A stretch of DNA of 64,000 bases, taken from Gorsachius magnificus. Taxonomy: Eukaryota > Chordata > Aves > Pelecaniformes > Ardeidae. The notes beneath the pieces are model-generated. The model made no database searches and was not told where the DNA came from. It saw only the letters and a list, made by a program, of their open reading frames with translations. The stretch spans positions 32,672,806 to 32,736,805 of the forward strand of contig CM067081.1 of the NCBI GenBank assembly GCA_034008185.1, written 5' to 3'. Position numbers and translations under genes: made by a program. This document shows, in pieces, positions 22,651 to 34,800 of this stretch (the first letter of the stretch is position 1; each line of letters begins with the position of its first letter).

Positions 22651-25600
22651 GCAGCAGAGGTGCAGGGCCCCCTGAGGTCCCAAGCCTGGAGCTGTGCCCT
22701 GCATGGGTGCTACCTCAGTGGGAAGCGACCTGTGGTGTACACGCAGCATCGGCAGCTGCTCCCAACTTCATGGCCAGGAGACAGGGGGTGTGGACAGGTC
22801 ATCCTCAAAATACAACAGCTTGCTGCAAATCAGCCCCCTGCTTTCTGTTCTGTGCTGCCCGCATCGCTAATGTGGACATAACCTCTGCGCCTCCTCTAAT
22901 CCAGAAGTTACGCCTGGGGAAGCAATAAATGTCATACCCTGATGTGATGCTCCTGATTTTCCAGAATTTTTATCTAAGCATAATCCATTGATGTTATTTA
23001 ATTATCATAAAGCAGCTGCCTTATAGCATCCAAAATATATCTATTTGCCTTAATTTTACAGTATGGTAATTAACTATGAACGACTTATTTAAAATGTATT
23101 TACAGAGGGAAATGTCAGAGATGCATCACTTTTTTGTGCCCAGTAAATGCACCCACAATAACCAATTTGGTATTTAATTAGCTTGCTTATGAGCTCACCT
23201 CTGAGGGAAATTATTTCAGAGAATGTGTCAGCTATGATGCTCAAGCAGGTTCTCAGAGAGAGGATGCACCAGCTGCAGGTCAGCAACAATTTTTTGCTTT
23301 ATTACGTTGGGGTGTTTTGCTGTTCATACAGGCTTAACATAGTTATGGCCTTCCCATCATTTTTAAGTTAAACTATTAACCACACAGAAAATCAATATGC
23401 AATAGAACAACGTTAATTAAGCAAATCATAAATCAACCCTTCTGTAGACACAGCAGGTACCATAAAACTTTCATAAAACTCTCGGCCTGTCATAATCAAA
23501 GGAGAGGAGGCTGTTACCATGAAAAAGACATTTCTGTGCCTCAGCTCTGGGTTAAGCGATATATACATGCTAACAAACATGAATTGGGAAGGGAATTTGT
23601 GTCTGTCAGGACCTAGTAACAGTGTGGTCCTTCAAGGGTTCCTTCTGCTGTAGTGCCCTGCACAAGATGGGAATTACACAAGTTAAATGGTTCTTCCATT
23701 TCTGCATCCTGCTCGCAGATATAGCCCTCCTGGGAAGTGCAGTGCCAGTCCCTGGAATGAGGGTCATACCACCATCCCCTGGAATCACTGGGCTGCCCCT
23801 TAGCCACCAAACCCAGGAACCACAAGAGCATCACATTTGTGTCTTCTCTGGCCTAAATGAAGAGAAGTCACAAGGCTGAGGACCTTCCACTGCCCGTCAC
23901 TGGCTTCGCGTACTCACAGAACGTTCATCCAGCCCTGAGGATGAGCATCTGGAGGGAGCCGGTGAAGCTGGGGGCAGGGGAAAAGAGTGATCCCAGTTTG
24001 AAACTTCACTGGCATAACACAGGGTGAAGCCTTGGTGAGGGTGCAGTGAAATTTTCTTGCCTCCCGGGTATAAATCCACATCCTTTAAGGCTAGAAGAGG
24101 CTCTTATAGTGACTTAGCCAGGCCAACTGCACAAATCCAAAGCCAAAATCCTTTCTCAGGAGCTTAAGGCCATAACTTCAGCTCCCTGATATCTTTTAGA
24201 AAGACCTCTAGGTTGGACACACAATGACTTTCCTTGATAGCGATCACATGTCTATGAGCAAATTATGATATTTTTAGAAATGGTACTGTCAACAGAAAAA
24301 AAGGCTACATTTGATTACCTCAGAAGGGCTTTGGGGAAGCTGGAAAGGGGCCGTTCAGTGTTTTCTTTTTCCTGAATGTTAGTGAAATAGCAGCAACTTC
24401 AGATCCCCCCCAAAACCCTGGAAATTAAGTGTTCCCTCCCTCCTGCTCAGGAGAACTTTGATATCCCCACAGAAGCACTGTGTCGTTTGTAAAAAACAGA
24501 GTAACTTTGCTGGGGGCTGGAGGGGGAGGCAAGGAAATAACTCCAGGAAAATCAATTACAGCTGCTTGCCAATAGAGGTTTGTATCGATTTGGCGAGACT
24601 CCCCTTTCTCGGGATAGTTTTGCAATAGCCTTACATTCCCTTGGTGCTCACCGCATCAGTCTGTTCCCTCCACAGCGGCTTTTCCCGGTGCTACTCTCTG
24701 TCTCCCAGCCTTTGCAGGTGCGGTTACAGCTCATCTCGACTGCTGGATCAGCACTTCATGCCCTCTGAGGCTTTGTGAAAGTCACCCCAGCTTGCAAAAC
24801 CACTGACTGGCGCTTCAGCACTCCGTAAAAGCCAGCAATGCCTGCACACACCACTTACCCCCACAGCAGAGTCCCAGCTCTCACCACTGCTTTCCCACGG
24901 TAGTGACAGCATCCTCCCCCTGCCCCATTTTGCCAGACTACTCCTTAACTTTCTCCCCGGTCACATGCTGACCCATCCAGCTGCTTTCGCCATCCAGGAG
25001 CAGACAAACAGCGCTCTCCCTTGCAGAACATCTGCTCCTGCAGGCTCCTGAAGCAGCCCTGGTCACCCCACATCAGGGAGATCAGCTGTGGGCTTTCTGC
25101 TCCCTTAGCCATGGGGGTGCCAGCCTGGCAGCGTTAATGCCTTAGTGCCACACTTCTGTTCTAATTAAATATCAAACTAGGGGACTGGATCTTCTTATAC
25201 TTCTTTTTTTTTTTCTTTTTTCTGCAGTAGAGAGGCCATGGCGCATTGGCTTGGAAAATATCATGCTTGTCTCTGGCAAATAGCCAGGCTTTCATAAAAG
25301 GTTCCTCAAGTAGAAACTCCCAGTCTGCTTATAAATACCGTCATCTACATTTTAGAGCTGAAAAAACCAAGGCCTTTCTGAGGTTAAAGCAAGGTCTGCA
25401 ACACAGAAAGGAGAAAGCCCCAGCCTCCTCCCTTTTCTTTAAGGAGGCATTCTCAGTAATGCTGTGGAATGAGAGATGAAACTTCTGAAGTCAGGGAAAG
25501 TCTCGGGGGCTCAGCACTTACAGCTTCACACCTCCCATCAGCAGAAAGAAGGGGCTTTTTTTGAAGTTGATCAAAACACATCGGATTTTGAAGTCACGGA

Positions 25601-25676
25601 AAGCCATTAATTATGATGTTTTCAGAGATAATCAGCCTAGGCACCTGACACATTCAACAAAAAGAAATACAGTGCT

Positions 25677-25691
25677 AAAAAAAAAAAAAAA
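25677..25691 (+). repeat. 15-base A run
   Basis: Perfect run of 15 A. No retrocopy or SINE was recognised directly 5' of it, so it is listed only as a homopolymer. Confidence 0.8.
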
Positions 25692-26998
25692 GAAAAGTGA
25701 ATGTAACCTGATAGCATTTATAGTCCAGAACAGGTTCCCACTGAAGGACAGACACTATTCCCTATCTCCCCTCAAAGTACACGAACCAGGAGCTTTGTGA
25801 GGACATTTCAGCTCCCAATAGGGTTGTTTTGCCAGCCCAATGGTCTAGAAAATAGATTAAGCAAGGTTACTTTCAAGTCTGTGCTCCATCGTCTCAAGTT
25901 TACATTAATCTTGTTACCCAAATCTTAGAAAAAATGAAGGTGCTGTTGGGTCTCCAGGGGAAAAAGGGCAAATTTAATGCAAGATGCCGTCTGCTTGTCC
26001 CTGAGGGCAGAGCCTGGCCACCACCTACAGGGTGCTGTCTTCCAGCTATGCCTCTGCTGGAGAGGGGAGACCTACAGCAAATGCCTTCGGCTGATTACTT
26101 AAGAGGAAGAGGGAAGTTTTTATTGCATTAGATTTGTGGCAGAATTTACTTAGGACTAAATTACAGCTAAGTTTTATGTCCTTACTTCATAACGGGGAGT
26201 GCATCGTGCTTGTTTCCTTACCCACCTTTGAACCAGAACTCAGAACAGAGAGTGGAAGTGGGAGGTGGTTTCCATGCCAAAAAGGGGGTCTGGCTTTCGG
26301 TCCCTTCCCTTTGGACAGGTATGGTCATCCCCCTGCAGGGCAGGTGATGACCCCGGGGCAGGAGAGATGCATGAGGGAGCGCTGGCAGCGGCAGCTCTGA
26401 AGCTCGGCGTGGCTCTTTGGCCGCTCTGCAGACCAAGCTCCCTGGAGAGCAATGGGGTAATTGTACCTCGAGTGGTCGAATCTGCATTTTTCTGATCACT
26501 CGAATTCACTGCAAAACTGATGATAGTGCAGGGCTGGTACTTTCCTTCTGTCTTTTTCTTCCCCTTAATATAGCAGAGTGGTCCGCTATTAATGGACATG
26601 CATTAAACTGCTTGGCACAGCATGTTCAGCGCTGAGAGCAGGAAACGATCGTTTCAGGGCCACTGCTAAAGAAAACCTGTTGAAGTGTCTCGGGGCAGAG
26701 TGAAAACCTAGTACTTGGGGATTAATTATCTGGAATTTAATGAGGCCAAAAGCCAGGTAGCAATTAAATGTCTGTAGATGGAGAGGGTAGTTTCATAATA
26801 GACCTCAGTGGTGAGGCTGGCTTAAAAAGTTTCTGCTCTCTCATCTCAGTCTGTCACCAATATCACCATTCTGGGGGATGTGCTGCGAACCAGATTGCTG
26901 AAGTGATCTGCATTGCAAACTCTTTTGGGGGATTATATTTGAGCTGTGACATTTCAAAATTAGGCTCAGGTTTCTGCCGAATTGGAGCAACGAAGAAG

Positions 26999-27030
26999 AT
27001 GTATGTGTGTGTGTGCACGCACGTGTGCAT
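26999..27030. repeat. 32-base alternating purine-pyrimidine tract
   Basis: Perfect alternation of purine and pyrimidine over 32 bases, mostly GT followed by GCACGCACGTGTGC. Such tracts are the classic Z-DNA-forming pattern. The second half is also partly self-complementary. Confidence 0.8.
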
Positions 27031-28747
27031 TTACACACGTCAGTATAAATACATTGCAGAAGTGATGTTTGCACAGAGAAAGTACAGTATCAAAGTCCAA
27101 GATTGGCGGGTTATGTCTATGCTGCTAAGTGAAAGAGGGATGGGAAGCAATCTCTTGCCTGAAGCTAAATGCCAATGACTTCTCCAACTGCTTAGGGTTA
27201 GCTCTCTCTGTAGCAATTTCACCTTGGAGAGATGTAGCTGGAGCGGTGCATGCAGAGCCAGGGAGTGAGCTGATAATTTGGCTATGTGGGTGATCAGGAG
27301 CCCAGGGCTTGGGTTCACTACTTGATCTTCTTTTGCTGGACATAGCCGTATATCCCTCTGCACTGAACCTACCCAGCTCCAGACACTGGCTTAGTGTTTT
27401 GGGCCCATCTGTCTGCTGTAATCAAATGCAGAAATTTCGGTTTGATTTTTGACCTTCTTAGTTTTATCTATATAGGTAAATATATAAATAAAATGAGGGG
27501 TTTTTTCACAGTAAATTATACTTTAAATAAGTCAACAGGAAGTCTTTTTTTTTTTCCTGATTTATGATAAGAAATATGTGAATAGTTCCTATTTAGTGCT
27601 TTTAAGAAAAACATGCTGCACAGTAAAACTCCCAACCAATGTATCATCTGCCATATAGGTGTCTCCTTTCCACTAGCCAAAATCCAGTCCTGTCCCCTAT
27701 TTCATCCAGTCCAGTTTTTCTGCAGAGTTCATGTTTCTCTCCGAGCACAATAACCATATCACTTCAGTTGCTGCTGTCATAGCAAGGAGATCAGACATGC
27801 TCCCTGGCTTCTGCATACAATATATCAACACTGGTTATGTAAAATATTACAATGAATTATTACATCAGACAGGATGCAGACAACAGGTTTAAAACGCTAT
27901 GGCGTGACATATATAATATGAAATTAAAGGCACACTACCTGACTAGGTATATGTGTATATATTAGTGTGTATATAGGGCCTAGGAAAAGATTTGAGGAAA
28001 CGTAGATAATTTTATTTTTAAATCAAGAATCAGAATATAACCACTCTGGGCTTGAGCAGAGCCCTTTCTTGCCTCTTACAAAAAGACTGATGGTTTTCTT
28101 ATAGCCATGGACCAGCTCTCCATCACATATTTTGTTTTTTTAAAGCTGTAATGAGATCAGCCATAGCTGGCTTGTATCAACGCAGATGTTCATGAAGAAG
28201 AGATAATGGTTTAAAAGCTCTAATTTTGTTACCCTCTCTGCCGTCTAAGCTGATCCTAATGTGATTAGGAAAGTCCTCTCTTACTTAGGCAGGGTCAATT
28301 TGTCTCAGAGGAGGTAGGGAAAGGAGACACTGAGGGTGCCAGGGCTGGATCCATGCTCAGAAATGTTATCATGGCAGCTAGGAGACTTGTTAATGCAGTG
28401 TCCTTCATCACACCCAAAGGCAGAGGAGAGCTACCCACTTTAGTCATTCCTTCTTCATTTGTATTTATCTGGAAGCAACAGGCTGCCACAGTTCCACCAG
28501 TGCACTCTATACAAAAAAGAGGCTGCCAAACCTGTTTGCTGTGGTTGCAGCAGATCAGGCTGGGTTCATCACAGCGGATTTATCACACAGCCTCACCTCA
28601 GTGCGGCGGAGGACCACAAGAAACACAGTGCATCAGGCAGCAAGCTGCCAAAGTGTTAACGCAATACCTTTGGCTTCCAGACCTCCTAAGCATTTCATAT
28701 CACACATGGCCCGACAAGGAGAAGCTAATGCAGTTGTCAGGAAGTTG

Positions 28748-29195
28748 TCAGGAAGAGGAGAGGCACAAAGCTGGTGGGGGGTCTGGAGCACAAGTCATAC
28801 GAGGAGCGGCTGAGGGAACTGGGGTTATTTAGCCTGGAGAAGAGGAGGCTGAGGGGAGACCTGATCGCCCTCTACAACTCCCTGAGAGGAGGCTGTAGTG
28901 AGGTGGGAGTTGGCCTCTTCTCCCTGGTAACAGACGATAGGACGAGGGGGAATGGTTTGAAGCTGCGCCAGGGCAGGTTTAGGCTGGACATTAGGAAAAA
29001 CTTCTTCACCGAGAGGGTTGTCAGGCTCTGGAATGGGCTGCCCAGGGAGGTGGTCGAGTCCCCATCCCTGGAGGTATTTAAAAGAAGGATAGATGAGGTG
29101 CTTAGGGCCATGGTTTAGTGGTGGGATGTCAGGGTTAGGTTAACGGTTGGACTTGATGATCTTAAAGGTTTTTTCCAACCAAAGCGATTCTATGA
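28748..29195 (+). mobile_element. CR1 LINE fragment, 5'-truncated
   Basis: Sense-oriented CR1 3' end of the subfamily seen at 22.2 kb and 39.3 kb. The frame reads [60 protein letters not shown] and [20 protein letters not shown] with almost no damage. It ends in the AAGGTTTTTTCCAACC block and a decayed GATTCTATGAA tail. Confidence 0.95.
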
Positions 29196-30054
29196 ATTTT
29201 AGCTGCTGCTCTGACATCTCATTTCTTATTTTTCTGGTCATCCTGATGGAAATCACAAAATTACCCTGGCAATTCCAGCTGCCTGTGCTGTTGCTGCCCA
29301 TGTGGTTCCTCCACTGGAGACAAGTGGTGTGTGGTGTGCATCAGCTCTTCAAGCTGCACGGGTGAATGTTTCCTACAATCTTTTCCTTATATGTTTTTCT
29401 AGTACAGGTCTGGGGTTGCTGCTGTCATTTGGGTTCTTTGCACACCCTGTGTTTTCTCTGTGTCATGGCAGTGGATGGAGGGACCGGATCATTAGATGTT
29501 TGCCACTTCTGCCTTGTCTCAGTGTTGTATTGCAAGGTCTTTCCACACTACTGGATGGAGTGCAGAGGTTGCCCAGCATTGTGGACTGTCTTTTCCATAA
29601 AGGGCACAAACACAAGTTTGTTTCCAAATGTGTCTTTCTCAGCATTTCAAATTTTTTCATTTCCTGCTTTTTCAGCCTTAGCTTTGGGTCATGTTTCAGC
29701 TTTGTTTACAAAACTGCTCTTTCATTAAGTAGGGATGCCCCCACAGCTGGTGTCGTTCAAATAGGATTTTCAGGATTACAATAGGAATATTGCTGAGACC
29801 TTGCACAAAGTGGGAATGTTTCTTCATGTCTGATGCAACCAGGTGTTATAAACTTCCAGTAAAATGGCTGCTTTCAGGCTGTGGCTCCTTGCCTGTTATG
29901 TGGCACTGGAGCCCTGGAAGTGCCATTCCCATTTCCTTCCCATTTCAGCAATGCTGCCAGGGGACTATAGAGTCTGGGTTATTTCATGCAAATGTCCATT
30001 TTCTGTTTTCCTTTTCTTTTGTTCTTCACTAACATTTCTTGCCCCTTTGCCCTT

Positions 30055-30554
30055 TGTGGTGGGTTAACACTGTCCAGAGACCAGCCACTGGCTAACTCCC
30101 CACCAGCAGGATGGGGGAAAGAATCGGAGGAGGAATAGTGAGAAAAAATGCACAAGTCAAGATAAAAACAGTTTAATAAATGAACGAAAGAGAGAAAACA
30201 AAGAACTAGTGATACAAATGCAGTTGCTTGTAACCTCCCATCGCTTGACCAAAGTCCAGCTGGTCTTCAGGCAAAGACTACTTTGGGAAGACTACATCCC
30301 ACCCCACCCCATGTATTGGTTGGTTGGGGTCATCTGTCCCAGCTGTGTCCCCTCCAAACCTCTTGCCCACCCCCAGTCAACTTGCTGGAGGGGCAGAGTG
30401 AGAAACAGAGGCCTCGATGCTGAGCAAGCACTGCTTAGCAATAACTAAAACATCCTTGTTACCAACTGGGTTCTGGTCACAAATCCAAAGTCAGTCCAGC
30501 ACCATATGGGCTGCTGTGAAGAAAGTTAACCCCATCCCAGCCAGACGCAGTGAT
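30055..30554 (-). mobile_element. solo LTR of an avian endogenous retrovirus
   Basis: An LTR in antisense orientation with no internal retroviral sequence on either side. Read on the - strand, it opens with CTGGCTGGGATGGGGTTAAC, continues with AGTTATTGCTAAGCAGTGCT, includes an ATTAAACTG motif near its last quarter (candidate poly(A) signal) and closes with GTTAACCCACCACA. This is a common solo-LTR family of bird genomes (ERVL-like, by recollection). The usual length is nearer 700 bases. The missing part includes the segment where I would expect the TATA box, so this copy probably has no working promoter. A possible 4-base target duplication (CCTT) lies at 30051-30054 and 30555-30558. No viral gene is present. 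Confidence 0.85.
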
Positions 30555-30642
30555 CCTTCTTTTGATTTCACTCCACATTCTTGGTGACTTCCTTCCATGC
30601 ACAGTGCTCCTTTCTGGTGCCAAATGAAGATGATGACTGACT

Positions 30643-30943
30643 AAATGGGGACAATCTTTTTAGAGGGGCCAGTTGTGACAGGACAAGGGGTAATGGTTTT
30701 AAACTAAAACAGGGTCGATTTAGGCTAGATGTAAGGAAGAAATTCTTTACAATGTGGGTGGTGAAACACTGGCACAGGTTGCCCAGAGAGGTGGTGGAGG
30801 CCCCATCCCTGGAAACATTCAAGGCCAGGTTGGATGGGGCTCTGAGCAACCTGATCTAGTTAGCAGTGTCCCTGCTCACTGCAGGGGGGTTGGGATAGAT
30901 GACCTCTAAAGGTCCCGTCAAACCCAAAGCATTCTATGATTCT
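30643..30943 (+). mobile_element. CR1 LINE fragment, 5'-truncated
   Basis: Sense-oriented CR1 3' end of the same subfamily as the two antisense copies at 12-13 kb. It has the blocks GACAGGACAAGGGGTAATGG, GGAAGAAATTCTTTACAATG and CCATCCCTGGAAACATTCAA, and ends in CATTCTATGATTCT. It lies about 90 bases beyond the solo LTR. Confidence 0.95.
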
Positions 30944-31569
30944 AAATGGAGGGTCCCATTTCATCCAGTGGAGGGAAGTAGGCATGCCTAGAGTAGATGC
31001 AAAAGCAGATCAGGAGGTGAGCCCAGAGGACTATGCTATTTCCTTTGGCTGTTAGGAGAGCCTATATTGACTAGTTCATATGCAGATGCCTGTGGACCTG
31101 TGATGTTAGGTAAGATGAATCACACTCTTTCTTTGAGTTGTTTTTGAAACCTTCCAGTGATCTCAAAACTTTGAAACACAGAGCATAAAACTTTAACCAG
31201 ATTTCTCTTCTTGAGATAGTAGATACTCTAGCCCAGCAGGCTGTCACCTTCCACTACCTAAATGGTCCACATCTTCAAAGGTATTTTGTTCTGTGACTCT
31301 TACTAAAATCTGAATTTTGTCCTTAAGAAGAGTCAGCACCATGACATACTACATACATCACTTTCCACTTGTGTACAAGCAGAAATACAACTCTGGCTCT
31401 GTTTTTTACCCCTATGCCATTGTGATAACCCCCAACACTAACAAATTACAATTAAAGTGTTTCATTTTCATTAGCTGGAGGGACGATGAAGATTAAAAGG
31501 GAGAACAAGAACAAAGAAACCGGATTTTCTTCTACTGGTCACGCTGGCTTTCTATGCTGGAGAGAGGAA

Positions 31570-31895
31570 ACTGTAACCCTCCTTTTCTAGGTCACTTTGT
31601 TCAGGCACCTTTTGCTATGCACAAAGAGATTCTGTAAGCAGGATGCACACAGCTTTGAAGTATAACACAGTTATTTATTGGTTGACACAGACAGCAGATA
31701 GCTGGGGTTTAACGTGCTACCAGGCTAAGCATTAGTATCCTCAGTGTCGCAAATAAGACACCTGAAGAGTCCTTGCTCAACAGGCAGTCAGCCATCAGGT
31801 GGGGAAGGGTTGGTTGCTACTGCACTTGTGACAGGTTCTCAGTGCTGCCGAGTTTCCAGTTTCCAACTCTCTGCCATCTAGGATTTTATATCTTC
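31570..31895 (-). mobile_element. possible second, unclassified LTR
   Basis: On the - strand a TATAAAA box (31890-31884) is followed about 205 bases later by AATAAA (31679-31674) and then a TG-rich stretch. That is the order of signals expected in the U3-R-U5 part of a retroviral LTR. I do not recognise the family, the ends are not defined and no target duplication was found, so this is only a candidate. Confidence 0.2.
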
Positions 31896-34800
31896 CCATG
31901 CTGGTGTTTTTCTTCTTGAATCCTTGAGTTGCTCCCTATCCCCATCTCAGCAATCCTACCTCTGTTTGCCTTTTCATCTTTCTCATCTCACGAGTCAATG
32001 CTCTACAGACTTTACTCCCAGCTCTTCCTCAGTAAGAGCCAAGACCATGTAGCCAGGCTGAAGCAGAGCCAGGCTCTGGATTCCTGGATCACAGAGAGCT
32101 ACATTTCTAGGAAGAGAGGAGGTTGCATGTGTGTCAGGGCATAAGTGGTTTATGGATCCGCAAGCGATTTCTTGCCAGATACCAAGATCAGCGGTGCTGG
32201 TGAATATGAATATTACGACTGATAGGTCCTGGCACTATGCCAGGCTTGCACGCCACCAATATCACATCTAGGGAACCCCTGTGCAAATGTTTCAGACTGA
32301 AGGCCTAATCTGTCTGAGCCTAGTATTATTCTTCCCACCCTCTTCTGCAGCCATAGCCACCATCAGGCTCCCACTGGCAGGGCAGAGACCTCTGGTACCT
32401 GGCCCCTCCTTTTGGATGCATTTTCCCAATATCTTCATTCAAGGTGTCCCCTTTTTCTCAGCTAGCTGAGAAACCAGACCCAACTTGTGCAAGCTTGAGT
32501 GTGGTGTCAGGGAGCAGACTAACTCTTCCGCAGTCAATAGACTGAGTACCCAAGGGTTTCAGTGGTCTCCCAGTATACAGGGGTTGGATAAGTTCCCATG
32601 ATGGGTGGTGCCTTAGCCAGTGTAGGGGCAATGTGTGATATTTCCTTCACCTGCCCATGAACATGACTTCTTGGGGACTGGGGGCAAGATCCAGCTCCTA
32701 AAATACAATTAGATGCTGTTTGGTCTCGAACTCCAAAAGACTCATCTGATCACTCACTTAGACTCTGTAAGAGCCCCTGTACACCAAAGCTGGCATTGAA
32801 AATGTGCTAATGTTCCTAGTGTGCCTCCTCGCCCTCAAAGGGCTGACATCTTAGGACACCATCTTGCTCAGCTCAGCATCTCCCACTTGTACCTCTCTGA
32901 GTGCAACATCAGGCAGTCCCATGCTGCCTGAGGGACTAGATCCTGTGCTTAATTTGTGAGTGTGCCCAACACAGAGAGACAGTGGGCAGGAGAAGACACA
33001 ACTCCCTGGCAGCAGCTTTCAGTCTATGTTTCATTCACTGCTTGCAGAGAAACCTAGAAGTGAGAAGTCTCTCCCATGGGCTGGGAACTGCATCTCCCAC
33101 AGATGTGGTCAGGTCCACAGAACATCACTTCCCACAGGAGTGCCCTAATGGTGGAAGGGATAGAGGCAAGGATGACCCTCCACTGTTCCTGTTGAAGAGA
33201 GGTCATCATGCAGTCAAAACCACAAGTATCTTGAGCTAGAAGAAATATGACTCCATACCCATGTCTCTTGTGGAAACAGTGAACTGCAGCCTGGTTTCTT
33301 TTAGCTACTGACTGTCTCCTGTAAAACACAAGCCACAGAAACTAGGACTGGATCCTAAATTTATCTTCCCTCACGTCAGCACGCAAACTGCGAAAGCCAC
33401 TGCTGTCCCCGTGTCTCCCTGCTCCTAGCAGCCCAGCTTCATAGCGGAGGTGCAATGGCTGCAGTGGAGCTGTGCTGGCTTTGTTCAGCTAAGAATTTTG
33501 GTTTACAGTGGTTCACCCTTTCTGTATGGTCCCTTTTCAAGGTACCTGTTATGCTCAGGGCTAGAGAAACAATAATAGCAGAAATAATGAGGGTGGTGAT
33601 ACAGTAAAGCAGCCGAGCAAAAAATGCATCGCTCCAGCGCAAGTGAGACCTGTTCTGGCCACTCAGCATCTGCTCTTCTCCCTGGAGTCACAGCTCCTCT
33701 GCCAGCAACGTCTACGAAACCTTGAGGTGCCTCCACTGAATCATGATGTCACCTGCACACTGCTGAACATGTTCAACTGGATGTGACCCTTCTTCAGGTG
33801 TCTGTAGTTGTGCTGATGGGGTTTGGAGGTATAATGAGAAGCCAAATTTACCCGAGACACCCTTGCTCCAGAGTGCCAGTATCAGCAAACAAATGGCATA
33901 AAAGGAAAGTAATGCACTCCTATGGCCGTACCACACACTTAAGATTAATTCCCTGTAACTGAAACTGATTGTTCACATAAATCTAGCCCTGCTTTTAAGC
34001 TAGGACATAACCTCAGCTTAATTGATATTCGTGCTTGAAGACAAAGAAATCAATCTGGCACGTCTAAAGAGCCTTTAGGTTTTTCACAGAGAAAGACTTT
34101 CCCTGGTAAATAAGCTTGTCTTTTTGTAGGCTTGGGTTTGCAAACACAGAAGATATGCCTCTAATAGTTACATGCATAGATATAGCTCTCTTTGGTGGGC
34201 TTGGAAACAAAAACACCTTCTGGGTGCATCCTTACTGTGGTCTCCTTGGCTTTCAAATGCTCAGGCACGTGAAAATTTGCACGGATAATTCCCATTCTTC
34301 CCATTACTGTCTCACTATTCCGGGATAAGGTGCCCATTTATAATTATTTATCAGTGTGTACATGATCAAGCCTTGTGGAGGCACCTACTGAAATGTGGGG
34401 ATGCCAGTTCCATTCTTGTTTTATTGTTCTTTAACCACTGTCCACCCAGTAACACCCTCAGATTCAGGCGAAAGTGCACAAATTAGGTGGGAAGGCTCAT
34501 TTTAGCATCAAACCTGCAGTGTGGGCATATCAGCGTAAAAAAAGTATAATGTGTGAAAAAGCTCAGCCCCATTTCTGGCTGACTGGAGATTGGATGGGGT
34601 TAGCCACGTACCCTCACGAGCACACCCTCCCTTAAAGCTCTGAACCAAGCAGGCAGGAGAGCAAGGAGTCTGTGCTAGATTTTGAAATGAGCTTGTACAA
34701 CAGGTTCACTGCACGCTTATCACGCCTTGTTACATGCACTGCCTCCATGTCCTACAATTTATGTGCTAAGTATTTCTAATATAGCAACCACATTGATTTC

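Noticed and set aside
27930..27976. TA/TG-rich stretch resembling a microsatellite
   Set aside because: Too irregular to call a defined repeat.
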